Part shown: one piece after another, positions 14,001 through 27,400 of the stretch
How the letters are laid out: each line of letters opens with the position of its first letter
Numbering within the stretch: position 1 is the stretch's first letter
Assembly: GCF_001411555.2 (NCBI RefSeq)
Contig: NC_049909.1
Coordinates: forward strand, 14,938,686-15,002,685
DNA length: 64,000 nt
Source of the DNA: Juglans regia
Lineage: Eukaryota; Streptophyta; Magnoliopsida; Fagales; Juglandaceae
Direction of reading: 5' to 3'
The notes under the pieces: model-generated
The model's database searches: none
What the model saw: the letters and a program-made list of their open reading frames with translations, nothing else
Told to the model about the DNA's origin: nothing
Program-made: the position numbers and the translations under genes

Positions 14001-15615
14001 TATTTTGGTGTGCGGTGTGCTATTTTCGAACTGGCTAATGAGTAGAATTTTTCTTAAATATAATAACACATACACTTATATCAAAAAGGAAAAAAGGTTT
14101 TAGATATGGCAAACCGAATCTTTGAATTAACCTCCATTTTCTAGAAAAGAAAAGAAGAGAAGAAAATGGATACCTCTTAACTTTTGAGTGGGCACATATA
14201 AAGTCACAACTTTTTTGATAGAAATTTTAAAAAGAGAGAAAGAGGGAGGGATGGAAAAAGAAAATCATAGATTGAAAACTTAAAAAAAAAAAAAAAAAAT
14301 TGGTGTAGCTTGATTAAATAGAAAACTAATTTAAGTAAATACTTTAAGATTTTTTTATTCACTTCAATGCTATCATTGTGTCGAGGGAGATCTTGGTCAT
14401 TTTACTCATGTGAGGGACATTGCAAGAATTGTTTTAAATGAGAAATTATATATATAAATATATGTATTAAATTGATAAGCATATCTTAGAAAACATCAAA
14501 TTTTGGGTAATCTATCCCATCCACCATAAACTAAACTAATTTGTATTTTCAATCTGAGCAATTTAGCAACCTAACATATTAGTACAAATCTTTTCTCATG
14601 TTTAAAACTCCATCAATTTTACTACCATATTTACCCTTATTTTTTCATATATTTAGCTTGGAAAAAAAAAACTAATTATATTCTTTAATAAATACCTTTG
14701 GCCTAATGATATTTATTTGTATCTTGTATCTTAAAGGTGAGATCTAGACCTTCTCATTGCTTAAAATATATATATATTTAGGATTTAGAAGAAGAGACAT
14801 GTTACGACTACAAAGAGATTATATAAAAGTAAATTAAAAAATTAACGTGATCTCATGTAATTTATTAGATTTATTTTACAATTTAACGTACCAAATCGAG
14901 TCATGTCAGTTTGTAAGTTTGCTTGTATATATTCTCTTTGCGACTAAATCATTTATCTTAGAAATAAAGAAGATCAAATTGGCAGTAGATATTTATGAGC
15001 AAATAGTGAAACATAAACTCCAAACTATTCAGTGATTATTAAAGTGAAATTAGGAAAAGCAAATGCTGCTGCTGCCTCTCACTGTTGAGTGGAGTCGTGA
15101 CTCACAATATGGATAGCTTTAAAATTTCAGGTCGAAAGTGAAAATATATAGGTTGTGTGCATGAGTGCTAGGTTCACCAATGATCCATCCACACAGCCAA
15201 CAAAAGAGTGACGTGTGGAGGATTATGATTGGCGAAAGGGTCAATTGAGATAGATAAAATAAGAGGGGGAGGGCGGGGGAGGGCACTAGATGCCACACCA
15301 CTTACCTCACCTGGGCTGACTTAAAAAGCTGAATGACACCACTTTGCTGCATCATAGTTCATGCCACTCCACACCTACCCCCAATCAACATTGTTCAGTT
15401 CCTACAAACAACCAACAGCTACTTGCTCTCGGGCTAAAACTGCTTCAAAGTTTTAAATTATATATATATATATATATATGTATATGTATATGTATATGTA
15501 TGTATGAATGTATGTGTTGATACAGTTTTTAAGCTCCAATAAAATAAGAAAACGATCATCAAACCTATCCCAGATGATTAGAAAAACCCTGATGATGAAG
15601 TCAATAGATTTGGAG
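11084..15615. other. gene-free A/T-rich DNA with MITE remnants
   Basis: No gene is supported on either strand. Recognisable pieces are a MITE copy at 13132-13235, a block at 11745-12090 related to the PIF-like element at 46589, a member of the TCACAAATTGATGTGA family at 14799-14960 and TA tracts at 13106-13123 and 15460-15480. The rest is low-complexity AT DNA. Confidence 0.5.
13132..13235. mobile_element. MITE, TACTATTCACTACC family, short copy
   Basis: CATCAGTTACTATTTATCAC at the left against GAGTGAATAGTGGCTGATG at the right is a clear inverted repeat around CTCACACC..GGTGTGGAG. Confidence 0.55.
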
Positions 15616-16450
15616 CAATGCTAGATATAGTTTTAGAATATGTAAGTATCGCGTACTCTTTTTTAAAAAAAATAGAATTTACTATTAAAAATTTTTTTTT
15701 TTTCATGTGTATCTCAGATTTACCTACTTTTTTTAAAAATGAGGAAGCAAAACTTGTACACCCTAAGATTGTAAATACTATTTCTCTTTATTTTGTTTTT
15801 ACAGTGAAATCTAATTAATAGAGAGAATTTTAATATGATACAATTTTAATGAGATTCTAATGAATAAGATTAATAAACGCTTGAGGCATCACAGACTTGA
15901 AATTGTTCGATGATTGAAGTGAATACTTTGTAGAAAGTAAGATTGAGTGATTATATATACTTTGAAATGGGGCTATATTATGGCTTTTATGAATAGACTC
16001 ATTGGCCGATTTTATCTCCAAATATATAATATTTGATGAGAAAAGAATTTTAAAAAAATGCATATGTATTAGGTTAAAACTAAGTAGCTTTATTGTTTAA
16101 ATAATAAACAATTAATTATACTTCAACTTGATTATTAGTTCTTTTGAATAAAAATACCTTAAAAGCACATTATCCTATGTGGTTAAAAGGGTTTTGTTTT
16201 AATCAATAGAGGTCCAATAAGAAAATAATGGAGAGTTTAACATGAGATTATTATTTCTATTTCATTCTCGGTTTGGATATAAAAGTCTATCAAACTCATT
16301 TCATCTAATCATTATAATTTTTTTAAATTTTTACACAAAATATGATAAATAATTCAATTTTTTTAAATTTTTAAATAATAATAATATTAAAAAATAATCT
16401 TCTAATAATATTTTATTTAAATTTTAACTTTTATCTCAATTCATCTCATC
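15616..16450. other. A/T-rich DNA with two MITE remnants
   Basis: 15616-15790 is a diverged CGTGCAGTCGCTTTGAA-family copy. About 16270-16450 is an ATGAGATGAG-family copy that abuts the CGG-palindrome repeat. No gene seen. Confidence 0.45.
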
Positions 16451-16928
16451 CAATATTTTTAATTTCGTACCGTACCGGCCGGTACGGCCGAAATTTTTCG
16501 TTTCGGCCGTCCGGCCGGTACAGGTACTAGATATATACCGTACCGGCCAAAATACCGGCCGTACCGGCCGGTACCGGCCGTTTCGGCCTAAATTTCGGCC
16601 TGTACCGGCCTATATTTCGGTCGATACCGGCCGATATTTCGGCCTGTGTTTTTTTTTTTTTTTTTTTCGTTTTTTCAAACTACAAGTTTATTTTTTGACC
16701 CCCAATTTAGATTAGACTATTTATAATTTATATGTATGTATGTATTTATATATAATTTATTCATATATAAACTATTATTTTAGAATATAATTGTTATATA
16801 TATTTATATATATAATTTATTCATATATCGACTATCCCGAAACGGTACACGAAACGGTACCGGTACCGAAATATTTCGTTCCAGTGTCTTGACCGGTACG
16901 CCATCCGGTACGGTATTCAAAACATTGA
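16451..16928 (+). repeat. CGG-palindrome repeat element (near-complete copy)
   Basis: An island of GGTACCGGCCGAAATTTCGG-like palindromes that starts at CCAATATTTTTAATTTCGTA and ends at GGTACGGTATTCAAAACATTG. The ends are weakly inverted (CAAT.TTTT). The interior holds a T-run and an AT-rich spacer (16640-16840), then resumes the same motif. The first 115 bp match the reverse complement of 1-112. It looks like a non-autonomous element; class not determined. Confidence 0.6.
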
Positions 16929-19728
16929 TCTCATCTCAACTTACTATCCAAATTTCATCTAATTATCTATGGGAAATTTCCCCCGTTGTCTGGAACGATA
17001 TTGGGAACACAAATTGGTCTTAATATCAGAACACGGGCCTTAGAATTACTCTTTTCAAAGTAGGAATTTTCCTCAGGTTGACCGCATCCTCTATTTCTCT
17101 GAAATTATATAATTTTGGAAATATGAATTTCACACATATTTTTCACGAGAATGCTTTAACTACCAAAGAATTTCACAAATGAATAATGTAAGGAACAAGC
17201 TCCATATACACAAATTTTATGCGAATCTTTTATAAAAAAAAATGAACCCTCCCGAAAAGCTGAATTTTTTACATTTTTTACAGTGAGGTGGAGCTTGTAC
17301 ATGTCCTTATTCTTTACAAAAATAAATTTTTAAACTAGCCTATTTTAATGTGATACATCAGATTATAAAATTATTTATAATTTTTTTTAAATTTTTTTAT
17401 ACTTGTAGCACTTCCAATTTTTTACTTGGTAGACCAGTTATTACGTATTGCATCCAACTGTGTAAAGATGCGCCTGAAGATGGACAAGTTATTGTGGAAT
17501 GAGAATTGTTATAAATATAAAGAGATTATATAAAAATAAATCTATAAATTGATGTAATTTTATAGTATTTATTAGATATATTTTATAATAAAAATAATTA
17601 AATAATTAGACGTATAATATTAAATTACGTTAATTTATAAATTTATTTTTTAATAATTTATTTTTAGCTAAAATATTGATAGTTTTGGCTCCGACCGAAT
17701 TAAAATAAAATAAATCCATTTTTTGTCGTCAAACTTTTTCTTTTTAACTTCAAGATAAAATAATAGCAGAATGGTTGTTTACAGGTTTGCGTTTGTGGAC
17801 TGAATTTTGATCGAAAAGAAGAGGAATTTTTTATTTTTTATTTTTAAATAATGAATAAAAAATGTAAAGGTAGATGAAGTCATAGATGGAGACTTTCTAC
17901 ATCTGTGCAGTATCCTTATCCGTTAGATAGATCCCCAATGAAAGGCTTAGATGACGACCGCAAAGCGGAATTGACACGAGAACTGCACCAAAACTTTCAA
18001 GGCGGATGACTTGGTTGCATTGAAGTTCCCTGTGCGACTCATCTTACCCGCGTAGAATGGAAGAACAATACTAGACTTTTCCAATGTGGTCCCGTTGGGA
18101 TTTTTTTTTTAGGAAAATGCTAGTTTTTCCGATGGGAGCTCGCTGGGATTTTTTTTTATTTTTTTATTAAAAAATGTTTTTTAATAGTGATGGAATTTTT
18201 TTTTAATTTTTTTAAAATATTTAAAAATATTAAAAAAATGTATGTAAAAAAAAAAAAAATTCAAATATACTAGCGGGAGCCCCTGCGGTGTCTCTAGAAT
18301 GGTCCTTTTTTTTAACTTCGTCCTTAAGAAAATTCTGTTTAATGATGTGATTTTTAAAAAAACAATTATTTAAAAATATTAAAAAAATTATATAAAAAAA
18401 TGTAAAAAAATAAAACATAAAATACTCTGACAGAGCGGTGGTTCTAATGTTTCTCATAATGAAATACTATTCTTTCTTTTTTAAAAAAATAAAAATTAAA
18501 AGGGTTGGAATAAGCAACCGAGAGTTCAGACATAGTTTATTTTCAAGAAACTTATCAACTCATCTCATCATTATAATTTTTTTAAATTTTCTTATAAAAT
18601 AAAATAAACAATTCAACTTTTTTAAATCTCAAAACAAAAATAATATTAAAAAAATATATCCTATCAATATTTTATTCAATTTTTAATTTTAATATCAATT
18701 CATCTCATTTTATCTCATTTGAAAAAACAAACGAGACATTTAATTATAGTAACACCATAACCATTGAGAATGATATGAACTCGTAGGAATGGAATCTCTT
18801 GAACTCACAATCAATTTGAAAACTCACCCAAGAAAGCTAAAATCAAGCCAACGGAAAATTTAGACCCGTTGAAGAACTCGTTTCAAGAACTTAATTTATA
18901 TAAAAATCTAGATCCGTTGAAGGACCTGTCTCAAGAACTTAAATTATAAAGAAGAACGTCACAAATGTTGTGTTATCTTTGATAAGTTCAAAAATTCATT
19001 CAAGAACAAGATAAGATAAAGTTAATTTATAATAAATAAATTCATCAAATTTCATAAAACTAATAAAAATGAGATTACAAAGCGTACGAATCCTTAGTTA
19101 ATTCAAGATATGTTGAAATAGCTAGAAGCCGCACATACTCCCTGAAAATTTAATAAATCCTGGAAGTTTGAGACACCGACTTCATTGGAAATTTAATAAA
19201 TCCTTAAGAATATGATACTAGGAAGAAAATGTATGGAAAAATAATATTTGTATTTATAGACTATACAAATGCTGCATACTATTTTTAAAAAAATGAATAA
19301 ATATGATATTTATATAAAAATTAATTAATTTTTTAATAATAGATCTTACTTTTTTTTTAAAAAAAAAAAATGTACAGTATTTACATAACTCATGATTATA
19401 TCTAACATTATTAATTTATATTAGAACATCTTACAAGTCCAAATCACTTCGAGGGTGGGTATACTATATAGCCTATAGGCATGATGTCGAACCATTGAAT
19501 ACTATAGATGATCAAAAGAAAAGAACAAATTCAGGAGAAGTGGGGGAGGCAGAGCCAGGGCAAGTCCTGACCCACCTGAAATCAAGGTGCATCTGCCGAA
19601 TTACCATTTGTGGCTGGCGTTTTTCTATAGCTTTCATTTGGTTTTTTTTTTTTTTTTCATTTGATAAGTGAAATATATATTTTTTATTATTAAGTGACCT
19701 TTACGTATAAATATATAATTCTGCGCAA
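16929..19728. other. gene-free A/T-rich DNA upstream of the L1 element
   Basis: No gene is supported. It holds a TCACAAATTGATGTGA-family remnant (17506-17650), poly-T rich MITE-like blocks (18080-18480), an ATGAGATGAG-family copy (18545-18735), a diverged two-unit repeat (18866-18950, 'CCGTTGAAG..CAAGAACTTAA') and a CGTGCAGTCGCTTTGAA-family copy (19244-19417). Confidence 0.5.
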
Positions 19729-21674
19729 CCCATCTCCCTAGTGAGTTAAACCTTCCTAATGGATTTTCTTTGAAGATCTCCTTATCGTAACCAAATCAGA
19801 ACTACCCTTTCACAACTACCACTCAACTGCAATAAAATCCACAACTTTTGACAACATCTCAACACAAAATACGGAAACAAACTTCAAAACATCTGCAAAT
19901 CATACTTTCAGAACACTCTCCTACCTTCAGAACACTCACACTCTCCTACTCTGCATACTAGCCAGATGATCATACAAAAAGCTTGGAACACCATCTTTTA
20001 TGGCAATCCTAGTTATATTCTCTCAAAAAAATTGAAAGAGGTAAAAAAAGCTCTAAAATCTTGGAATAAAATGATTTTGGGCACATCTCTGTCACAAATC
20101 CAGACTAATGATCCAAGGAAGCTGATTTGAAAGAAAATCTCAATGAACAACTCAGAAGAGAGGAAATCCTTTGGGGGCAAAAATCTAGATTGCAACCACT
20201 ATGAGGAGGCGCACAAATTCTATAGAGAGTCTTAAGATTAGTTCTAACAATTGGACTACTAATCAATTAGTGATACATAATAAATTTCTGGACCATTTCA
20301 AAGAGATATTCTAGTCATCCAATTCCATGATCTACTCTGAGTTGGAGGAACTCTTTCCTGAAAAAGTTTTTGACCATGACAACCACTTCCTCTGTGAGAT
20401 TCAGACTGAAGAGGAAATTCTCTCCACTTTGAAACAAACTCCCTCAAAAAAAGCTCCGGACCCTATTGGCTTTATAAGACTATTTAACACTATTGAGAGA
20501 TCATCAAAAAAGATTTCAATGCTGCCATCAAAAACTTTTCGAAAATGGGAAGCTTCTCAAAGAAATATATCATACACACATTGTTTTAATCCCCAAAACA
20601 AACAACCCAAACACTGTTCATCAATTTAGGCCAATTAGTCATTCTAATATCTATTATAAAGTCATAGCCAAAATTCTTGCAAACAGACTCAAGAAAATCA
20701 TTCCCAAAATCATCTCACCCCATCAAACAGCCTTTGTCCCTAGTCGAATCATTCAAGAAAACACAATTATGGCTCAAGAGGTCTTTCATCATCTCATGAA
20801 AAAAAGGAGGAGAAAGGGACGTATGGCTATTAAAATAGATATGGAAAAGTCTTTTGACTTTATGGAGTGGAATTTTCTCTTTAAAATAATGTCAAGCCTT
20901 GGTTTTCACAACAAATGGATCAGTTGAATCCAAGAATGCACCACAACAATTTCCTATTCAGTGCGCATTAATGGCAACCCTTGTGGTTTTTTCCATCCAT
21001 CCAGAGGACTTAGATAAGGAGATCATTTGTTCCCCTTCCTCTTCATCCTTGGAACTAAAGTTCTCACAAGACTCATAAGAAAAGAAGAGAATCTAGGTCA
21101 CCCTAGGGACATCTCTATCAGTGGGACTAGCACTCCCATTTCTCATCTGCTCTTTACAGATGATCTCATTCTTTTTGGTAAAGTCTCTAGTCAAAATGCT
21201 CAAAGTTTCAAGAATTGTTTAGACAACTATTCTCAATGGTCTGGTAAGAAAGTTCACGTCGGCAAATCATCTATTCAATTCAGTGGTAACACTTTGCCAT
21301 GGCTCAAAAGGGAAGTGAAAGAAATCTTTGACTTTGAAAGTGCTTCTTCCAAAATCAAATATCTTGGCCTCCCCCCTCTCCTTCAATGCCTAAAAAAAAT
21401 CACTTTGAAAAGGTACAAGAAAAAATTATTCGGAAATTAGCAGGGTGGAAAGCTAAGCTTCTTTCATAAGTTGGTAGAACCACTTTAATAAGATCAATGA
21501 CTAGCTCTACCCTTTTATCTTATGTCCACCATCTCTATTCCTAAAACTGTGACCAACAACATAGATAGAGAATTCATGAAATTTTGGTCGGGATTCCCTT
21601 CTGAAAAAACTTACAATTTAACTCATAAATCTTGGAAATCTATTTGCAAACCCAAATTTGTTGGTGGTCTTAGC

Positions 21675-22257
21675 TAGGGGTGTAAATTTAAACCGGAAAA
21701 CCAATCCAGACCGAACTGGTTGGTCCGGTTTTGAACCGGTCCGGTCCAGTCCAGAACCGGTTCCTATATTATGAAAACCAGCCGGATCCGGTCCGGTTTC
21801 GGTTTCATAGTTTCCGGGACCGGACCGGACCGGACCGATTGGAAAAAAAATATATATATAAAAATTAATTTTATATATTATACAAAATATTTATATACAT
21901 ATATAAGTTTTATATATAATATATAATTATATATTAAATTTTTATATATAATTATATATCATATATGAAATAATTTCATATTATAATTTATAAATTTTAA
22001 CATAAAATGTTAATCTTAAATATGAACATTTGTAATTTGTTTGATCATATGTTATTAATATAAGTATATATAAGATCATGTTATTATAATTTATAAAATA
22101 AAAGTTTAATCTTAAAGATGAAAATTTAATTGATCATATACTTTAAACATAATATATATATATATTAAATTATTAATAACAATTTATCATAACAAGTAAC
22201 ATTTTATTATATATTTTTTACATTTTAAAAAACCGAAATGGACCGGTTACACCCCTA
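21675..22257. mobile_element. non-autonomous hAT-like element nested in the L1
   Basis: The terminal inverted repeats are TAGGGGTGTAA at the left and TTACACCCCTA at the right. The flanking 8-bp duplication is GTCTTAGC (21667-21674) versus ATCTTAGC (22258-22265), one mismatch. Subterminal CCGGTCCGGT-type repeats cluster near the left end and the interior is AT-rich with no ORF. LINE coding sequence (GGLS / LRLTFDFNKALL) resumes across it, proving insertion after the L1. Confidence 0.85.
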
Positions 22258-23253
22258 ATCTTAGCCTAAGGTTAACCTTTGATTTTAACAAAGCTTTACT
22301 TTGTAAAATTGGTTGGCAGATAATCAATGGTAACATTGCTATTTGGAAAAAAATGCTTACTGGAAAACACTTGAGAAACTCCTCCTTATTTGCAACCAAT
22401 CAAAACCCATTGATTCATGGATATGGAAATGTATTTTAAAACAAAAGGAGTTCCTCAAAAACAGTGTTATTAGATCAACAATGGGGTTGGCACAAGGGTA
22501 TGGTCCAATCCTTGGATACCCACTCTTCCTTCTGTCATACCCGTTCCAAAAATTGCCTCCATCTAGAAGGACCTTTCACTAAAAGTTTCTGAATTAACCA
22601 TGGAAAAACCCAGAAGCTGGAATACAATCTTGTTACAAGCACTTCTCCATCAAGATTCAGTGAATGAAATCATGAAAATCCCTCTTGCTCAAACAAATGA
22701 TCAAAACTCGAATGATAAACTCATTTGGACTCATCACACTTCTGGGAAATTCACTATTAAATCGGCTTATGCTGCTATCTCAATCAATCATAATCGCAAC
22801 ACCCCTGATCAGTCTAGTAATAGGAGAAAACTCTGGACAATCAACATCCAAGATAGACTGAGATTTCTTTGCTGGAAAATCCTCAATAATATCATTCCCA
22901 CAAGAACTCTTTTAAAAAGATTTCTTCCTCTAAACAATGAGGAAATCCAGTGCCCGATTTGTAATACTAAGGAAGAAACTTAGAATCATCTCTTCCTAAC
23001 ATGCACTTTCACAAGAATTCTATGGAGGCACTCCCCTTGGCCTCTGAACATTTCTTGCTTTGCTAATAACAATATTAGCCAATGGATGGAATGCCTAATT
23101 AGTCCTTCAAGGAACCTCAATATTCCAAGCAAAGATGAGCATCACTTTCAAATATTTGCCATTATTGCTATGGACAATATTTGGTTCCTTAGAAATAAGA
23201 TTGTTCAAGAGGCCTTCATACCCAACCTTGATGATTTTGTCTCTACAACTCTA

Positions 23254-23291
23254 AAATTTTTTTTTTTTTGATAAGTAAAAATTTATCAAAG
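23254..23291 (-). mobile_element. minute LINE 3'-end insertion (antisense poly-T plus tail)
   Basis: A run of T followed by GATAAGTAAAAATTTATCAA interrupts the L1 coding frame. Its reverse complement is the standard LINE 3' tail of this genome (AAATTTTTACTTATC plus poly-A). Confidence 0.4.
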
Positions 23292-23934
23292 AATATTGTG
23301 ATGCTTGGGGCAATAAACAGATTAATATAAGCCATACTTGGATTGCGACACCAAGAGATCACTACATTTTAACATTTGATGTGGCGGTAAGAAGCTCAGG
23401 CAGCACAACAACAGCCATATGCAGATCAGAGGATGGCTTTCCAATATTTGTCCACACCAGATTCATCCAAAGTCTGAACCCAAATCAGGGAAAAGCTACA
23501 ACAATGCTCATGGGAATAATGGAAGCTAAGGAAAAACAAATTGAGAAGATTATGATTGCATGTGATTCATTGGGAACAATGCTGGCAATGAATGAACCAG
23601 ATAACATCCTAGACTAGATTGTCCAGCCTATAATTCATTATCAAGAATGCATTGCAATCCTTCCAAAGCTGGCAAACCAAGAAAATTCATCGAGATCTTA
23701 ATCGATGCACGTATTCTATTGCGCAATGGGCAGCTTCCAATAGCCTCTATGGAAGCATACCCTTATTTCAATTCCACCTTGGCTGTTAAACTTTCATAGC
23801 GGTAAAGATCCACCTATTTGTCTGTAATATTTAATTGTAATGCCATTATAGGCTGAGTTTCTCTTTATTATGAATGAAGCTTGTTTTGAAAAAAGAATAT
23901 ATATAAATATATATATATATATAATTCTGCGCAA

Positions 23935-24497
23935 ATCTTAAACTGAAATGGCGAAAATGAAGCTTCATGTAACGTCAATTAGCTTTAAAATAACGCCATA
24001 ATGGCTGGGGGATGATGACCAAAGTTGTGCAAAAAGTGAGTAGTTATGGTCAACTTCAACTCAATCAATCCTGGGCCTAAAACAAAGATCAAAGAATAAC
24101 ATAAGGAGTTGAATTAAGTGAAATTTATTAATTACCTTTGTGTGCTGAGTTCAAGCCTCAAGCTATCCCCAAACTCTTTGAGCTTTGGGGCTGCCCCCAA
24201 ATAAGAATACTTCTTGCTGCTTCTGATTCTTTGAAGGGCTCGCCTATATCAAGTTATTTCACTGCCCTTGACCCATCAGCCTTCGAACATGTTTCTTACC
24301 TTCCTCTGTGACATCCAAAATACTTATTTAAACCGATGAGGTGGATACAGAGTATTAAATACCAGTAAGACTGACTCCTAAATAGACAACCAAAACCGAA
24401 ACACACTCTTACAAAAACATGTCGGAATCTATATTTTCAATGTTACACAGAATCATCTCATTTGAGTTTGTTGAGGGGTTTTGGTGGATGCTTGGTC
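23935..24497. other. intergenic, 3' side of the coiled-coil gene
   Basis: Probably includes the 3' UTR. A minus-strand open stretch near 24140-24260 ends at a possible GT donor but has no recognised homology, and I do not call it an exon. Confidence 0.4.
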
Positions 24498-27400
24498 CTA
24501 GTTGTGCTGTTTCATATCAGCCTGATGTATAGTCAAGTTTTTTTCTGCTTCACCCTTTTCGATTGAAGCCTGTTGATGCATGGTTTTCATCATCTCCTTC
24601 AATGTCTTTTCCTCTCCTTCAAGTTTCATTTTCATAAGGATCTCAGCTTCTTTGTCAATTGGCTTGAAGTACTCTTCAATAGCCACTTCCTGCACAAAAG
24701 CATCTTTTTGTTACATGTTGACTCAGACTTCAACAGGGGAAACAAACAAAAAGAGAACATATATGAGCTAGACGAAGATGTTATGAAAAAATGTAACATC
24801 TTCCATACTAGAGACTAGTGTCTCATTTAAGATAAACTAGAAAGGTAATCTGAACTATATCCTCTGGCACTCACCATATCACAATGAAATTATTTTTTAA
24901 AATATTTGTAGATAATTTTCTAAATTGATAAAAAGCAGAACGTATCAGAGAGTGAAGCATTTGAATTATATGAAACAGCCAAGGAAGGTATCATATCATG
25001 TCCAAAGGTACACTTAATCCAGCATAGGTCTTGGTTCTGACAAACTAGACTTGGCTGGGGTCTTCCTCTTGCCATCTGGAAAAGTGAAGTACCAGGCATT
25101 CTCACCAGTCCCTGAGCAAGTTGTCAGTGAAGTTGGGAAAGACCGAACCTGCTGCTGATGCCTCCTGAGCTTTTCTGGTTTATTTAAGCATTAATTTCAG
25201 GACTAATTTGGCACCTGTTGCTGTTTTTAATTGTATGCCTTATGGTTAATTACTTTTCAAAACCAGATTATTGAATCTTCTTTTTGTACAAGTGCTCCTT
25301 TATTTGATCTTCTTATGTTTGAAGCAGTCTGATGTTTAGCTATGTATGGGACATTTTTTTTGCAATGACTGGTTGACAATAATGGGAATGAGTAGTTACT
25401 TATCCTTAATAAGGGAGCTTACAGTTGTCATCTAGCTTTGCTCAATCAGTAAACCATCCTTTCTCATCTCAAAAGTTCTAACACTACTGATTACAAAATG
25501 TCTCAACCGCACAATGAAATAAACTTAAAAAAATTAAAAAAAAATTACCGAGTCACATAACTTCTAAGAACCGGATTCAAAACATCAGTGGTGGCACTTT
25601 TTAACTCAACCCATTTGTGGTAACTCTTTTTGTCTTCTTCAGAATAGACTCAAAGATAGAGGAGACTTTAAAGAGCTTTTGTCAAGCTAAAAACTAGAAG
25701 TCAGTGCTGTAGCAGTACGGTCTCGGACTCACAAAATACAAGTTTTGCTGTGGGAATTTTGCGATAGCTAGAGTTTTCTTCACTTTGAGACACAATCAGT
25801 TTCAAAATATCACAAAAATTCAGAGTTGTTTTTAGCTTCTCTTTCTAAAAACTCTGGAATGTTCCATCAGAACTAGCATGGGATAGTGATACATAGTTAA
25901 GACATAAGGCAACCTTCCACAATCGCCAACTATGACGGCTTTAGTATAAATGTATGTCCGCAAAAATATGAGTTCTCCTGCAAGCTGTAACACACTGGTG
26001 TCTTTGTGAAGTCTGATGTATGGTTGGCAGGAGCTAGGGCTAGGGGTTTGTGGGTGGGACCCTAGGGAGGAACAAAGGTCCCACCCATACCTGTGGTCCA
26101 ACCTGATCATATCATGTGCATACAATCTGTGTGGAATTTGGGTGAGCGCTGTAGATGAGAAGTCTCAGGTATTTTTCATTTGTTTTCTTTCACTTTTCAC
26201 AAACTGTGGCTGAGAAGGGATTTTATCCCAACATTTGGTTCCTAGGTTCAAGCTCAACATTTATTACTTAGAAGCCCATATTACCAATAAAATTTTTTCA
26301 GGAATAAATTCAAGCACATTCTGAAGTAGAATTTCAAATAATCCAATAGTGCTTTGTCAAATATCCTATGTCAATGAAATTAAACTTACCGTCTCTTCAA
26401 GCTTCTTGTTTAAAGTTTGCATCTCCTCAACCATACGTCGAACCTCTGCTAAAATAGCCTGCTCTGGAATCCTTCTTAAGGTTGCCTTCCTTTCTTGTGC
26501 CTACATAGAGAGTGTCAACAGTGAAGTACATTGATATGAAACATGTTTATCGTTTATCATACGCGAGAGAGTGACTGCTCAATATGACAATAAAAATACT
26601 TGGGGGGGGGGGGGGGGGGGGGGGGTATGGGAGATGGGGTTTGTTTGCTAATATAACCGATATCATACTTAAAAACATGATTCTCATAAGATCACGTGTG
26701 CCATCGAAAAGAAGTGTCTTGTCCGTCAAGTCTTGCATATCTTTCAGAAAACTGAGTTTATAGAAGCAATTAACATGCCTCCTCCATAATCAAATTTCAA
26801 ACACTTGACAGATATAGATAACTCAACGGTTGCCTTCCGGCTTCCTGCAATATGATCATTACTCTTCATACAACAGTTGCCTTGACGCTTCCTACAATAG
26901 GGGAGAGGCTCATGTAGGAAGCCTGATCTGGGCTGCCCCATGGTGTCCAGAGTTCTAGTCGCCAAGAATCTGGGCTGCCCCGTGGTGGCTACTCTCTGGC
27001 CACCAAGGGCGGCTGCCCAATCTGGGCTGCCCATAGTGGCAGGATAGTTCACATCCAAACATACTTTTAATGGGTCACGCCATTTTTTTTAAAACTCTAT
27101 CAAAACATCCTCTAAAAGTTTTTTTACAGCTATTTATAAACACTTAAACTATTCATGAAAACTTCTAACATCCAAATATCATCTCAATTTTTTCATTGAC
27201 CAAACTAACATTTTCCGTTAACTTCAAATTTCCGCTCCTACCAAACACAAAAAGGTAAAAAAATAAATAAATAAATTACTGAAAATTATTTCCACTGAAA
27301 CAAACATAACCTAGCATATGATACAATTAAAAAAATTATATTTGGAAGCCGGTGTGCAAAGCACACCCTCCATGTCATTGACATGGCAAAATTTGATTTG

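Larger units (their letters stand above)
19729..23916 (+). mobile_element. L1-type LINE, degenerate ORF2, bounded by 18-bp target duplication
   Basis: Flanked by identical ATATATAATTCTGCGCAA at 19711-19728 and 23917-23934. Broken ORF2 pieces run in order. The pre-RT segment is near 19995-20210. Reverse transcriptase is 20493-21440 (HIVLIPKTNNPNTVHQFRPI, TAFVPSRIIQENT, AIKIDMEKSFD, HLLFTDDLILF, the last carrying FTDD where FADD is usual). A thumb/zf-RVT region follows at 22600-22983 (WTHHTSGKFTIKSAY, CPICNTKEET), then RNase H near 23370-23770. Several stops and frameshifts are present, so it is dead. A 583-bp hAT element interrupts the thumb region. The original 5' end is unclear because no ORF1 was recognised. 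Confidence 0.88.

Noticed and set aside
24140..24260. Possible extra minus-strand exon downstream of the coiled-coil gene
   Set aside because: The gene already ends with an in-frame stop at 24498, and the stretch has a stop close upstream and no recognised homology.
26016..26125. Inverted GGGTGGGACCC / GGTCCCACCCA hairpin as a small RNA gene or terminator
   Set aside because: A local inverted repeat in an intron with no further RNA features.
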